Source: Anaerolineae bacterium (lineage in GTDB: Bacteria; Chloroflexota; Anaerolineae; Aggregatilineales; JAFGMM01). Taken from it: a stretch of 64,000 nt of DNA. Position numbers and translations under genes: made by a program. Positions 48,819-60,146 of this stretch are shown in pieces. Under the pieces are notes generated by a model that was given only the letters and a program-made list of their open reading frames with translations, was not told the origin of the DNA and did no database searches. The stretch lies in assembly GCA_027494055.1 (NCBI GenBank), contig JAOSJO010000002.1, positions 1-64,000 on the forward strand, read 5' to 3'. Position 1 is the stretch's first letter. Each line of letters starts with the position of its first letter.

Positions 48819-49930
48819 GTGAGCGCACTCTACACCCGTCAACTGGGACGCTCCAATATCGAAGTGAGCGCGATGGGCCTGGGATGCTGGGCCATCGGCG
48901 GGCCGTTCCTGTTTGAGGGAAAGCCGACGGCTGGGGAAGCATAGATGACAATGAGTCGATCCGCGCGATACACCGCGCCCTCGACCTCGGCGTTACCTTC
49001 TTCGACACCGCCGACGTGTACGGCGCGGGCCACAGCGAGCGCGTGCTTGCCCAGGCCCTCAAAGGCCAGCGGGGCCGCGTGGTCATCGCCACGAAATTCG
49101 GCTTCCGCTTCGACGAGGCGAAGAAGGTCGCCGAAGGCTCTGATGTCTCCCCGGCCTACATCCATCAGGCCTGCGAGGCGTCGCTGCGCCGGCTGAACAC
49201 GGACTACATCGACCTGTACCAGCTTCATTGCGGGGCGTCGCCCGCCGAAGCCGAGGCGATCACCGACACGCTGGAGCAACTCCAGGCCGAGGGCCGCATC
49301 CGCGCCTACGCATGGAGTACCGACGACCCCGAATCCGCCCGCCTGTTTGCCGGCAAACCCCATTGCGCCGCCGTCCAGCACGAGATGAACGTCTTTGTGG
49401 ATGCCGGCGCGATGCTCGCCCTCTGCGACGAGTACAACCTCGCCAGTGTCGTCCGCACCCCGCTGGCGATGGGCTGCCTGAGCGGCAAGTACGACACCGA
49501 GACCACGTTCGCTGCGGACGACTTCCGGGGCAGCGGGCACGAGTGGGCCAGGTATTTCAAAGATGGCCGGCTGCGCCGCGAGTACGTTGAGAAGCTCGAC
49601 GCGGTGCGCGAGGTGTTGCGCAGCAACGGACGCACCCTGGTCCAGGGGGCGCTCGCCTGGGTTTGGGCCAGAAGCGGCAGGACGATCCCCATCCCCGGCT
49701 TCAAGACCGTCGCCCAGGTCGAGGAGAACTGCGGCGCGATGCGGTTCGGGCCGCTCACGCCTGAACAGATGCAGGAGATCGACCTGCTTCTGGGCCGCAC
49801 GGCCCAGGCCGACGGGGACCGGCTCTGTGAAGGCGATGATCCTGGCCGCCGGCGAGGGCACGCGGCTCCGCCCAATGACCCTGGAACGCCCGAAGCCGAT
49901 GCTCCCGGTGGCGGGCCGCCCGGCGATTGA
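48819..49930 (+). CDS. Aldo/keto reductase (frameshift)
   Basis: About 340 residues by the corrected frame, with the TIM-barrel AKR pattern. Visible are RQLGRSNIEVSAMGLGCWAI, the catalytic Asp/Tyr in FFDTADVYGAGHSERVL, the Lys in VIATKFGFRF, and the cofactor site IPGFKTVAQVEENCGA. The GTG start at 48819 follows AAGGAGG. One G is missing near 48930. The frame runs past the expected end into the next gene (104-base overlap), so the true stop is probably near 49830 and masked by another indel. A TATAAT lies at 48737-48742. Confidence 0.82.
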
Positions 49931-50579
49931 GTACACGGTGGCGTGGCTGCGGCATCACGGCATCCGCGACATCGCCATGAACCTGCACCACAAGCCCGAC
50001 GTGGTCCGCGCGCACTTTGGCGACGGCGCGCGTTTCGGCGTGCACATCCGTTACTCGCTGGAGAGCGAAATCCTGGGCACGGCGGGCGGGGTGCGCCGGC
50101 TCATCGACTTCTTCGACGAGCCGTTTGTCGTCGTGTACGGCGACGTGCTCACCGACGTGGACCTCGGTGCGCTGATCGACTTCCACCAGGCGCGCGGCGC
50201 GCGGGCCGGCCGGCCGCACATGACGCTGCTGCTTTACCATGCGCCCAACCCGGAGTCGTGCGGCATCATCGCGTTGGACGGCGAAGGTCGGGCGACGCGC
50301 TTCGTCGAAAAGCCGCCGCCCGACGACATCTTCAGCGACCTCGCCAACGCCGGCGTGCAAGTCATGGAGCCGGGCCTGATCGAGTTGATCCCGCCCGACA
50401 CATTCTACGACTTCGGCCACGACCTGATTCCCCGCCTGGTGGCGGAGGGCTGGCCGGTGTTCGGCTTCCCGATGCCGCCCGACGCCTACCTCATCGACTT
50501 CGGCACGCCGGAGAAATACGCGCGCGCGCAGGCGGAGTGGCCGCGCACCGCCGTCTACCGCATGGCGGCGGGCGCGTGA
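49827..50579 (+). CDS. Sugar-1-phosphate nucleotidyltransferase
   Basis: A 250-residue NTP transferase with the signature ILAAGEGTRLRPMTLERPKP and MLPVAGRPAIEYTV, then VVYGDVLTDVDLGAL and FVEKPPPDD. The group makes NDP-sugars, often GDP-mannose or dTDP/UDP-glucose; the short length and sequence fit the mannose-1-phosphate guanylyltransferase-like or heptose branch. The GTG start at 49827 is at the expected N-terminus. Its stop overlaps the start of the GmhB-like gene (GTGA). Working with that phosphatase, it could make an activated heptose. Confidence 0.82.
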   Translation: MKAMILAAGEGTRLRPMTLERPKPMLPVAGRPAIEYTVAWLRHHGIRDIAMNLHHKPDVVRAHFGDGARFGVHIRYSLESEILGTAGGVRRLIDFFDEPFVVVYGDVLTDVDLGALIDFHQARGARAGRPHMTLLLYHAPNPESCGIIALDGEGRATRFVEKPPPDDIFSDLANAGVQVMEPGLIELIPPDTFYDFGHDLIPRLVAEGWPVFGFPMPPDAYLIDFGTPEKYARAQAEWPRTAVYRMAAGA

Positions 50580-51176
50580 GCGACACGCAGGCGCGCGCGG
50601 TCTTTCTGGACCGCGACGGCGTGATCAACGCGAACCGGGACGACTACGTCAAGACCTGGGACGAAGTCGAAATCCTGCCCGGCGCGCTGGAGGCGCTGGC
50701 CCGGCTGGCGCAGACCGGGTACAGGCTCGTGCTGACGAGTAACCAGTCGCCGATTGGGCGCGCGCTCGTGACCGCCGAGGCGGTCGAGGCGATTCACGCG
50801 CGGCTGCGCGCCCGGATCGAGGCGGCGGGCGGGCGGCTGGACGCGATCTACTTCTGCCCGCACAGGCCCGGAAGACGGCTGCCCCTGCCGCAAGCCCGCG
50901 CCCGGTATGCTCCTCCAGGCGGCGCGCGACCTGGACCTGTCGCTGGCCGACTCGTACATGGTCGGCGACGCGCTCAGCGATGTCGAAGCCGGCCAGCGGG
51001 CGGGCGCGACGGCGATCCTGGTGCTGAGCGGGCGCGGCCAGGCGCAGTTGGCGCAGCCGGGGCCGCCCCGCCTGCGTCCCTTCCACATCGTCCCCAACCT
51101 GGCCGAGGCCGTCGCCCTGATCCTCGCGCTCGACGCGGGCCGGCAGGCGCGCGCGGCGGAGTCGGGCAACCAATAA
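50576..51176 (+). CDS. GmhB/HisB-N family HAD phosphatase (frameshift)
   Basis: About 199 residues. Motif I is VFLDRDGVINANRDDYV, motif II LVLTSNQSPIGR, and the zinc loop CPHRP...GCPCRKPAPGML, which marks the D-glycero-manno-heptose-1,7-bisphosphate 7-phosphatase group (also HisB phosphatases). One base is missing near 50872, inside the zinc loop. SYMVGDALSDVEAGQRAGA is motif IV. The 4-base overlap with the nucleotidyltransferase suggests coupled translation and a shared NDP-heptose pathway. Other heptose genes are not seen in the window. Confidence 0.8.
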
Positions 51177-51208
51177 AGAAACGGGCGAGGCGCGCTGCGC
51201 CCCGCCCG
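51171..51208 (-). terminator. Terminator for the roadblock gene
   Basis: On the minus strand CGGGCGGGGCGC and GCGCCTCGCCCG form 11 of 12 pairs around an AGC loop, followed by TTTCTTTATT. It overlaps the end of the plus-strand GmhB-like gene. Confidence 0.7.
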
Positions 51209-51237
51209 CTCCACAGCGCGATGCTGAGTCGCGCGCG

Positions 51238-51639
51238 TCAATACCGCAGGATGCCGGCCACCTCATTCGCGGCGCGGCTGGTCTGGAACATCACCATGCC
51301 CAGCTTGGTCTGCTTGTCCACGAGCACGGCAAGCGCCGCGCGCCCGGCGGGGTACACGACCATCACGCCGAATTCCCCCTCCATGAGGAGACGCTCCAGT
51401 TCGCCCTGGGCCAGCCGGTCGAGCGTGCGCTCGGCGAGGCCGATGAGCGTGGCGGCCATCGCGGCCACCTGCGGGCTGCTGGTGGGGTTGAGGTGCGGGG
51501 CTTCGTCGTCGCCGGGCGGGTACGCCGCCACCAGCAGGCCGTCCATGTTGACGATTACCGAGGCCTTAATGCCCATCACCGCCGCGTGCAGGTTCCTGAG
51601 GGTGCGTTCGAGAATTTCGCTGCGGTATTCCTGAACCAT
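51238..51639 (-). CDS. Roadblock/LC7 domain protein
   Basis: A 133-residue protein of the roadblock/LC7 fold (VMGIKASVIVNMDGLLVAAY; EFGVMVVYPAGRAALAVLVD). In bacteria these proteins often regulate MglA-type small GTPases that set polarity or motility. No MglA-like GTPase lies nearby in this window. It is a single-gene unit ending at a terminator. The ATG at 51639 is internally consistent with the fold. Confidence 0.82.
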   Translation of the reverse strand: MVQEYRSEILERTLRNLHAAVMGIKASVIVNMDGLLVAAYPPGDDEAPHLNPTSSPQVAAMAATLIGLAERTLDRLAQGELERLLMEGEFGVMVVYPAGRAALAVLVDKQTKLGMVMFQTSRAANEVAGILRY

Positions 51640-51729
51640 TATGCCCCCTCGCTCCGAGTCTGGACATAGCTACAGTATAGCTCAGGCTGCAATTATTTTC
51701 ACACAATTCGGCGACAACGCTATTTTATA

Positions 51730-53379
<1,650 letters not shown>

Positions 53380-53711
53380 TGTGTCATCTCCGTTCTTCTC
53401 TATAGTACGCAAAGAAAGGTTTGTGAAAAATGAGAATTCGGGACTATTCTAACGCATTATCAACCATTGGGGCATCTGATACACAGAGGCTCCCAGAGGG
53501 TGGAGGAGGATTGAACCACAGATAACGCAGATAGCGCGGATGCAGAAGAATAGCGAGACCCTTCATCCCTTATTTTCCGCGTAATTCGCGTTATTCGTGG
53601 TTGGACTCTTCTGCCCAGGCGAAACGCAAATCACAGGCAGTCAGGCCGCGCGGACCTTTCGTAAAAACGCATGTCGTAGGAGAATAGACGCCATTCGGCC
53701 AGCAAGCTGGA
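53380..53711. other. 332-base divergent gap with a dispersed repeat
   Basis: Holds repeat copy 2 (53510-53632) and AT-richer DNA. No gene is seen. Confidence 0.6.
53510..53632. repeat. Dispersed MITE-like repeat, copy 2 (most complete)
   Basis: The left end is ATTGAACCACAGATAACGCA and the right end contains TTCGCGTTATTCGTGGTT, inverted relative to each other. Internal AGACCCTTCATC is shared with copy 3 and the CCCAGGCGAAACG arm with copy 1. Confidence 0.65.
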
Positions 53712-54971
53712 TTGGGCATACCGTTGAAGCGGCACCTGCTGGGCTTTATCGTCCTCAACATCATCGTCGCGCTGCTGACCGCGCTGGCGGCCCTGCTCGT
53801 CTGGCGCGCCGCCCGGCCGGCCGCCGCGCCGCCACAGCAGCCCACGCCGGTCATGGTCTTCGCGACGGTAACGCCCCCGCCAAATGTGACCGTCGTTGTC
53901 GTGACGCCCGCGCCGCTGCCCCCGACCGCAACCGCAACGCCCGTCGCCACCCACGTGGTACAGCCCGGCGAGAACTGCTCCACGATTGCCGAGGCCTACG
54001 GCGTCGCGCTCGGCGCGCTGCTGCGGATCAACAACCTGGACGGCGCGTGCCTGATCTACCCCGGCGACGTAGTCAGCATCCCTGGCGACGACGTGGACGC
54101 GCCAACGGACGAAGAAGCCCCGCCCCGCGACGGCGTCATCACGTACACGGTCCAGCCGGGCGACACGGTGTTCGGCATTGCGGCCTACTTCGACCTGCGC
54201 CCGGAGAGCCTGTTCTGGGCCAACCAGGACACCCTGACCGACGTGCACCTGCTCGCCATCGGCCAGGAACTGACGATCCCGCCGGTCGATGGCGTGCTGC
54301 ACGTCGCCTCCGGCAGCGAAAGCGTGGCCGAGATCGCCGCGCAGTATGAGGTCGCGCTTGAGGTGATCCTGACGGCAGCGTACAACAACCTCGCGCGCGC
54401 CGACGCCGACTCCCGCCCGCGCCCAGGCGCGCAGATCATGATCCCCGGCGCGGAGGGCGAAGTGCCCGAAGACCTCTTTCAACAGGCGGTGCAGGACGCG
54501 GAGGCAGGTGCGCCGGAGGACGCCGGCCAGCCCGGCGCGGTAAGCGGCGGCTTCGCGCCGGGGCACCCCGGCTCGTGCGGCTGGGTGCACGCCAGCTACG
54601 GCGGCACCGGGGCCTTCCAATGGCCGCTCCCCAGCTTCTCGGTCTGGGCGGATTTCGCCGACCCCTGGCACCGGGGCATCGACCTCGGCGGCGTGCCGGG
54701 CACGCCGGTCCGCGCCGCCGACAACGGGACGGTGATCTTCGCCGGCTGGAACAACTGGGGCTATGGCAACATGGTCGTGCTGGATCACGGCAACGGGTTC
54801 TGGACGCTGTACGCGCACCTGGACCAGGTCCGCCTGCGCTGCGGCCAGGGGGTCAACGGCGGGCAGCTCGTCGGGACGCTGGGCACGACGGGCAGCACCG
54901 CCGGCCCGCACGTGCACTTCGAGATCCGGCAGGGCGGCGTGCCGGTCAACCCGCACGAGTTCATCCACTAG
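53712..54971 (+). CDS. LysM / M23 peptidoglycan endopeptidase-like protein
   Basis: A 419-residue envelope protein. A membrane anchor (LLGFIVLNIIVALLTALAAL) is followed by a Pro-rich linker. Three LysM-like repeats follow (VVQPGENCSTIAEAYGVALG; YTVQPGDTVFGIAAYFDLRP; ASGSESVAEIAAQYEVALEV). The C-terminal M23 domain has the zinc motifs HRGIDLGG and HVHFEI. M23 enzymes cut peptidoglycan cross-bridges. The TTG start at 53712 is the least certain part; a later TTG (LKRHLLGF) is possible. It is a single gene. Confidence 0.85.
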   Translation: MGIPLKRHLLGFIVLNIIVALLTALAALLVWRAARPAAAPPQQPTPVMVFATVTPPPNVTVVVVTPAPLPPTATATPVATHVVQPGENCSTIAEAYGVALGALLRINNLDGACLIYPGDVVSIPGDDVDAPTDEEAPPRDGVITYTVQPGDTVFGIAAYFDLRPESLFWANQDTLTDVHLLAIGQELTIPPVDGVLHVASGSESVAEIAAQYEVALEVILTAAYNNLARADADSRPRPGAQIMIPGAEGEVPEDLFQQAVQDAEAGAPEDAGQPGAVSGGFAPGHPGSCGWVHASYGGTGAFQWPLPSFSVWADFADPWHRGIDLGGVPGTPVRAADNGTVIFAGWNNWGYGNMVVLDHGNGFWTLYAHLDQVRLRCGQGVNGGQLVGTLGTTGSTAGPHVHFEIRQGGVPVNPHEFIH

Positions 54972-55088
54972 CCCGCATTTACCAAAGGTGAACAAAACGT
55001 AACCGGAAGATAAGATTATTTTTCATGGAGGTTGATTTATGATCGCGAGTCATTGTACACTGAATTGTGGATACACCGCGGAGCAACG

Positions 55089-56195
55089 ATGACCAAACGC
55101 TATTTTAACCCCACCGAACTCATCACCGGCGAAGGCAGCTTCGCCCAACTGCCGCAGGTGGTCTCTCGCTTCGGGCGATGCGCCCTCGTGGTCCGCGCGC
55201 CCCGCGTCTCCGACCCGACGCCGCAACTGGAAGCGGCGGGCATTGCCGTGCTCGCAACTGATCCCATCGATCACGAGCCGACCACGGGCGATATCGAGGC
55301 CGGCCTGGCGCTGGCCCGCGCCGAACACGCAGAGGTCGTGGTCGGCATCGGCGGCGGCAGCGTCATGGACACGGCCAAAGCCATCGCCGGGCTTTTCCCC
55401 CACCCCGGCACGGTCGAGGAATACCACACCGGGGCGCGGAAGGTGCCGGGCGCAGGGCTGCCCTTCATTGCCGTGCCGACCACCGCCGGCACCGGCGCGG
55501 AGGTGACCAAGAACGCGGTGCTCAGCGACCCCGACCGCCACACCAAAGAGAGCATCCGGCACGATGGCTGGTTCGCCCGCGTCGCGCTCGTCGATCCAGA
55601 GCTGACGTACTCCGTACCGCCTGCCGTCACCGCCGGGAGCGGGAGCGACGCGCTGTGCCAGGCCATCGAGGCCTACGTTTCCATCGGCGCGATGCCCGCC
55701 ACCGACGCGCTAGCGGCGGAAGCGATCCGGCTTACCTGGCGCGCCCTGCCCACCGCGTACCACGAGCCGCACAACCGCGCCGCGCGCGCCGACATGCTAT
55801 ACGGCAGCCTGCTTGCGGGGTTGGCGCTCGCTAACGCGCGGCTCGGCGGCGTGCACGGGCTGGCGCACCCGCTCGGCCACCGGTTCGACATCCCCCACGG
55901 CGTGATCTGCGGGCTGCTGTTGCCGCACGTCATGGCATACAACTTGCACGATGCAGAAGCGAAGTACGCGCACGTCGCACAACTCATGGGCTTCGCGGAC
56001 GCGGAAGCCGCGATTGACGGCATCCGGCAGATGCTCTCCGACATCAATGTGCCGCTCCGCCTGCGCGACGTGCATGTTGACCGGGATGCCTTTCCGGTGA
56101 TCGTTGCGGAATCGCTGCCTTCCGGCTCGCTCAAGCATAACCCGCGTCCACTCGCCGCCGAGGACGTGATGGCGATCCTGGAATCGGCCTGGTAA
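55089..56195 (+). CDS. Iron-containing alcohol dehydrogenase family protein
   Basis: A 368-residue group III dehydrogenase. The nucleotide-binding part has GIGGGSVMDTAKAIAGLFPH, the AVPTTAGTGAEVTKNAVLSD stretch is typical, and the metal ligands are in NARLGGVHGLAHPLGHRFDI and PHGVICGLLLPHV. The ATG at 55089 (MTKRYFNPTE) is preferred to the open upstream frame from 55032. Substrates may be primary alcohols, diols or aldehydes; the sequence does not decide. The next gene starts 18 bases downstream. Confidence 0.88.
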   Translation: MTKRYFNPTELITGEGSFAQLPQVVSRFGRCALVVRAPRVSDPTPQLEAAGIAVLATDPIDHEPTTGDIEAGLALARAEHAEVVVGIGGGSVMDTAKAIAGLFPHPGTVEEYHTGARKVPGAGLPFIAVPTTAGTGAEVTKNAVLSDPDRHTKESIRHDGWFARVALVDPELTYSVPPAVTAGSGSDALCQAIEAYVSIGAMPATDALAAEAIRLTWRALPTAYHEPHNRAARADMLYGSLLAGLALANARLGGVHGLAHPLGHRFDIPHGVICGLLLPHVMAYNLHDAEAKYAHVAQLMGFADAEAAIDGIRQMLSDINVPLRLRDVHVDRDAFPVIVAESLPSGSLKHNPRPLAAEDVMAILESAW

Positions 56196-56213
56196 CACCG
56201 AAACGGAAACACC

Positions 56214-56840
56214 ATGCCCGACGAACCCAAACCGACCGGTCGAGAACCGCAGATGAGCGACAGCGACAGGTCTGGCCTGGAGCCACACTTGGGCGGCGAG
56301 CAGCGCCGCCGGTCCGGGCCGCCCATCCTGCTGCGTTTCGTCGCCCAGGTCGCGGGCCGCGCGGATATGGACTACCGCCTGGAGGACCCGCGCTCAAACC
56401 GGATGCTCGCCAGCCTCAAGAAGGCGCGGGAATGCGGAGAGACGTTCGCGCCCCGGTCGCAGACCGTGACGGTTCAGGGGCAGCCGTTCCAGTTCGAGAC
56501 GACCGGGCTGTCCGCACGACTCGATGGCCCGCAGACAAGCTGGCACATCGACTATGTGCGCAGCCTGAGCACCGTGTCACGCCTGGAGTGGGCCTTGCGC
56601 GATGCGGAGGGCCTGCCGCTGGGCGTGATGCGCCTGAATAGGCCGATGGCCTGGCTGGAGCTTGTGCTCGCGGACAGCAAGCGCCTCTGCAAGACGACGA
56701 CCGTGCCCCATCGGGGCGGCATTGCCGAGATCATCTTTCGCACCGACTGGCTCGCGCCCGGCCTCGAACCGCTCTTCTTCATCGCCGCGCTGTTCGGCCT
56801 CGCCATGGGCGGAGAGGCCGCGCCGCCCCAGGGTGCTTGA
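56214..56840 (+). CDS. Hypothetical protein following the dehydrogenase gene
   Basis: A 208-residue protein with no recognised domain. The N-terminus is polar (MPDEPKPTGREPQMSDSDRS); a mixed alpha/beta middle follows (QTVTVQGQPFQFETTGLSAR), and a hydrophobic stretch near the end (LEPLFFIAALFGLAMG) may be a membrane segment or part of the core. It follows the dehydrogenase with an 18-base gap, so co-transcription is likely. It ends close to the long C-run. Confidence 0.5.
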   Translation: MPDEPKPTGREPQMSDSDRSGLEPHLGGEQRRRSGPPILLRFVAQVAGRADMDYRLEDPRSNRMLASLKKARECGETFAPRSQTVTVQGQPFQFETTGLSARLDGPQTSWHIDYVRSLSTVSRLEWALRDAEGLPLGVMRLNRPMAWLELVLADSKRLCKTTTVPHRGGIAEIIFRTDWLAPGLEPLFFIAALFGLAMGGEAAPPQGA

Positions 56841-56869
56841 TCCAAGCTACGATCGGGGATGAGGTGTGT

Positions 56870-56905
56870 CCCCCCCCCCCCCCCCCCCCCCCCCCCCGGG
56901 GGGGG
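56870..56905. repeat. C28-G8 homopolymer tract
   Basis: Twenty-eight C followed by eight G, between the hypothetical gene and the cysS terminator. It is unmatched elsewhere in the window and could be a real mononucleotide tract or an assembly artefact. Confidence 0.8.
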
Positions 56906-56920
56906 CACCCGATCAATGGA

Positions 56921-56959
56921 TAAACAAAACGTCGGGACGCAGCATACCGCGCCCCGACG
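56921..56959 (-). terminator. cysS terminator
   Basis: On the minus strand CGTCGGG and CCCGACG pair across a 16-base loop and are followed by TTTTGTTT. It lies about 30 bases after the cysS stop. Confidence 0.7.
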
Positions 56960-56988
56960 ACGTTTACGCCTGTCGATTCGCCTCCGGT

Positions 56989-58449
56989 TCAGGCGGTCCG
57001 CCAGGTGGTCCCTTCGGGCCTGTCCTCAAGCGTGACGCCCAGCTCGGCCAGGCGGTCGCGGATGCGGTCGGCGGTCTCGAACTGCTTCTGAAGCCGCGCC
57101 TGGTTGCGCAGTTCGATCAGGATACGGATCAGGCCATCCTCGCGCTCGGCGCTGGCGGCCTGCGTCTCCTCGTCGGGCACCAGGCCGAGCACCTGCCCGC
57201 CAAGCTCACGATACGCCGTGTCAATCGCCTCAAGCGTGCTGCGCCCGACCGCCTCCCCGCTGTTGAGCAGGGTGTTGACCTCCCGCGTCAACTCCTGAAG
57301 CGCCGCAATCGCCGCCGAGGTGTTGAAGTCGTCCTCCATCGCCTCGATGAAGCGCGCCCGGTATGTGGTGAGCGTGTCTTCAAAGGCAGCGACGCCATCG
57401 GTCCCGTCGGGGGCCTCTTGGGCCGCGCGCAGCCGCTCGCGCGTGAGGCGCACCGCGCCCATCAGGCGCTCCCACCCCCTGGTGGCGGCGTGCATCGCGT
57501 CCTCGGTGAAGTCAACCGGGCTGCGGTAGTGGCCGTTCAGGACGAACATGCGCACCGCCTCAGGCCGGTGTTGCCTGAGCGCATCCCTGATCGTCAGGAA
57601 GTTGCCCAGGCTCTTGGACATCTTCACGCCGTCGAAGGTCAGCGACCCCACCAGAATCCAGTAGCGCGCGAAGGGCTTGCCGGTGGCGGCCTCGCTCTGG
57701 GCGATCTCGCATTCGTTGTGCGGGAAGATGTTGTCCACCCCGCCGCCGTGGATGTCAAACGTCTCGCCGAGGTACTTCCGGCTCATCGCCGAGCACTCGA
57801 TGTGCCAGCCCGGATACCCCTCGCCCCACGGGCTGTCCCACCGCAGGATGTGCTCCGGCTCGGCGCGCTTCCACAGCGCGAAGTCCGCCGGGTGGCGCTT
57901 CTCCTCGCGCACCGCCTCGCGGGTGCCGGCTTCCTGCTCGTCGAGCCGCCGGCCGGAGAGCTTGCCGTAGTCTGCGAACGAGGTCACGTCGAAGTAGACG
58001 TTGCCATCGACGACGTAGGCGTGCCCCTTGTCGATCAGCTCGCGTATCATCGCGATCTGCTCCGGCACGTGGCCGCTGGCGCGCGGCGCGATGTCGGGAC
58101 GCACGACGCCGAGCGCGTCCATGTCGTCGTAGTAGCTGCGCGTGTAGTACTCCGCGATCTGCATCGGCTTCGCCTGGACCTGGCGCGCCTTCTTCAGGAT
58201 CCGGTCCTCCCCCGTGTCGAGCAGGTGCCCGACGTCGGTGATGTTCTGGACGTAAAGCACCTCATTGCCCATATAGCGCAGAAAGCGCACCACCACGTCA
58301 AAGGCCACATAGGTTTTCGCGTGCCCGATGTGGGCGTAGTCCTGCACCGTCGGGCCGCACACGTACATGTTGACGCGACCCTCCTGGAGGGGTTCGAAGG
58401 TTTCTTTCTGCCGGGTCAGCATATTGTAGATTTGCAGGGCCATCGCCAT
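56989..58449 (-). CDS. cysS: Cysteinyl-tRNA synthetase
   Basis: A 486-residue class I synthetase that charges tRNA-Cys. The zinc Cys is at residue 31 in [17 protein letters not shown], with the HIGH motif at 40-43. Other zinc-site and specificity parts are [18 protein letters not shown] and [20 protein letters not shown]. The KMSKS motif reads [12 protein letters not shown]. The frame is intact and the length is normal; an ATG two codons further in (MALQIYN) is an alternative start. A terminator follows the gene. Confidence 0.95.
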   Translation of the reverse strand: MAMALQIYNMLTRQKETFEPLQEGRVNMYVCGPTVQDYAHIGHAKTYVAFDVVVRFLRYMGNEVLYVQNITDVGHLLDTGEDRILKKARQVQAKPMQIAEYYTRSYYDDMDALGVVRPDIAPRASGHVPEQIAMIRELIDKGHAYVVDGNVYFDVTSFADYGKLSGRRLDEQEAGTREAVREEKRHPADFALWKRAEPEHILRWDSPWGEGYPGWHIECSAMSRKYLGETFDIHGGGVDNIFPHNECEIAQSEAATGKPFARYWILVGSLTFDGVKMSKSLGNFLTIRDALRQHRPEAVRMFVLNGHYRSPVDFTEDAMHAATRGWERLMGAVRLTRERLRAAQEAPDGTDGVAAFEDTLTTYRARFIEAMEDDFNTSAAIAALQELTREVNTLLNSGEAVGRSTLEAIDTAYRELGGQVLGLVPDEETQAASAEREDGLIRILIELRNQARLQKQFETADRIRDRLAELGVTLEDRPEGTTWRTA

Positions 58450-58537
58450 CTCCCTTACGGTAAAGGTTCAGTAGGACAAAGAGTATTTTAGCAAATAAGC
58501 CGGGCAGCGGGAAGGATTATGGAACGTTCGTGTCAGG

Positions 58538-59623
58538 CTAGCTCCGGTTTGGGCTGTCCATCAGGTCGGCGGGACGCGCGAAGATCATCCGGCCGGCCGG
58601 CGTCTGGATGTGCTTGGTGACAACGACCTCAATCGTACGGTCGATGTAGCGCTTGCCTTCCTCGATCACGACCATGGTGCCGTCGTCCAGGTAACCCACG
58701 CCCTGGTTGACTTCCTTGCCCTCCTGCAACACGCGGATCGTCATTTCCTCGCCCGGCAGGAACACCGCCTTGACGGCGTTGGCTAGCTCGTTGATGTTGA
58801 GGACCGTAATCCCCTGGAGTTCGGCGACGCGGTTGAGGTTGTAGTCGTTGGTCATGATGGGCGCGCGGTATTGCTTCGCGAGCAGCACCAGCTTGTCGTC
58901 GGCCTCGCGCACGCCTTCGATGTCGTCATCGACGATCAACACCGGGCTGCTGCTGTCCTGCTGCATCCGGTTGAGGATTTCCAGGCCGCGCCGGCCCCGG
59001 TTGCGCCGCAGGGCATCGGAGGAGTCGGCGATGTGCTGCAGCTCGGCAAGGATGAACCGGGGGACCACCAGCGTGCCCCCGACGAACCCCAGCCGCGCGA
59101 TGTCGGCGATGCGCCCGTCGATGATGACGCTTGTGTCCATCAAGACGCGACGCCCGGCCCCTAACTGCGTGGACAGGTCTGGGCTGCCGCCTCCACGCCG
59201 CCCAACGACCAGCAGCTCAAGCGCATCGCGCGCGCGCGAGGAGAAGATGAACGTGATGAAGTAGCAGGTGAAGAGCGTCGCCAGGATCGGCAGGAGCGCG
59301 TTCAGCGGGGAGGGCAGGAACGAGAGCGGCACCGCCAGCAGCGCGGACATGAGCAGGCCCAGAAGCAGGCCGATCACCGAGGCGATCAGCACGTGGGAGG
59401 GGAGCCGCTCGATTTTCCGGCGCACTGCGAGCGCCGGCCGGACGGTCAGCCAGGGGGCGGTCAGCAAGCCGATGAGCGCGCCGGCGAGCATGAAGAGCAG
59501 GGTCGCCGCCTGCCCCTGGGGGGCGGAAAGCCCCAGATAATCCGCCACCGAGACGCCCAGGGCGGCAGCCAGGAAGGCGAAGACCACCATTACCAGGATG
59601 CGGATAATGAATTCGATACGCAT
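58538..59623 (-). CDS. YacL-family membrane PIN-TRAM domain protein
   Basis: A 361-residue protein with four membrane segments at the N-terminus (FIIRILVMVVFAFLAAAL onward), a PIN nuclease-like domain with acidic residues in VLMDTSVIIDGRIADIA and EADDKLVLLAKQYRAPIMTN, and a C-terminal TRAM domain (PGEEMTIRVLQEGKEVNQGV). Family members are predicted membrane-bound ribonucleases. The ATG at 59623 (MRIEFIIR) with GGTAGGAG upstream is preferred to the outer start. A good minus-strand promoter lies 240 bases upstream. It is adjacent to cysS. Confidence 0.88.
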   Translation of the reverse strand: MRIEFIIRILVMVVFAFLAAALGVSVADYLGLSAPQGQAATLLFMLAGALIGLLTAPWLTVRPALAVRRKIERLPSHVLIASVIGLLLGLLMSALLAVPLSFLPSPLNALLPILATLFTCYFITFIFSSRARDALELLVVGRRGGGSPDLSTQLGAGRRVLMDTSVIIDGRIADIARLGFVGGTLVVPRFILAELQHIADSSDALRRNRGRRGLEILNRMQQDSSSPVLIVDDDIEGVREADDKLVLLAKQYRAPIMTNDYNLNRVAELQGITVLNINELANAVKAVFLPGEEMTIRVLQEGKEVNQGVGYLDDGTMVVIEEGKRYIDRTIEVVVTKHIQTPAGRMIFARPADLMDSPNRS

Positions 59624-59862
59624 GGTCGCGGCTCCTACCGCGCCCCGGCCCGAAATAAGAAAAAGCGCGAGGGGCGGTGTCCGCAGACTCACTCGCGCCA
59701 GGAACAGATCGACGCTACGGCGTCTCATTGCTTGTGGATCGCAAGGTTTGGCGGCCAGGGCGCGGACACAATGAAAAATGATTAACGTCCGTTCGTGCCG
59801 GTAACGCCCGCCAACGCCAGATAACCGGGCGGCGCTGGCGGTATGCCCTTATCAATAGCGGT

Positions 59863-59891
59863 AGTGTAACATGCGCAGCCACAAAAGTCAA
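59863..59891 (-). promoter_or_regulatory. Promoter of the PIN-TRAM protein gene
   Basis: On the minus strand TTGACT (59891-59886), a 17-base spacer and TACACT (59868-59863). Confidence 0.65.
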
Positions 59892-59993
59892 ACAATTATT
59901 AAAATAATCGTAATTGTATCAACATTGTATCCATTCCCCCTGGAAGCCTGTCCTCTCCCCGGCGAGCAGCCCCTATCACCGAAACGGAGAGGA

Positions 59994-60052
59994 ATTGAAC
60001 CGCAGATAACGCGAATAACGCTAATCAAGAAGACCTAGACCCTTCATCTCTT
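59994..60052. repeat. Dispersed repeat, left half only (copy 3)
   Basis: ATTGAACCGCAGATAACGCG and the later AGACCCTTCATCTCTT match copy 2; the right arm is missing. The HEPN-gene island begins right after the break. Confidence 0.6.
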
Positions 60053-60146
60053 GCAGGATGATGGCGCGTGCGTGAGACTTGTTGTATCCTACGATCAAAC
60101 CGCTAAGCGGTGAATTCGAAGAGACATAGAGAAGTAGTGAAGACTC

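Larger units (their letters stand above)
59624..60146. other. 523-base gap: promoter and half repeat before a low-GC island
   Basis: Contains the PIN-TRAM promoter (59863-59891), an AT-rich stretch at about 59880-59940, and the left half of the dispersed repeat (59994-60052). No gene is seen. Confidence 0.6.

Noticed and set aside
48819..50579. Aldo/keto reductase fused to or overlapping the nucleotidyltransferase by 104 bases
   Set aside because: The reductase fold ends before the overlap and the extra tail is Pro/Gly-rich shadow coding, so a hidden indel near its stop is more likely.
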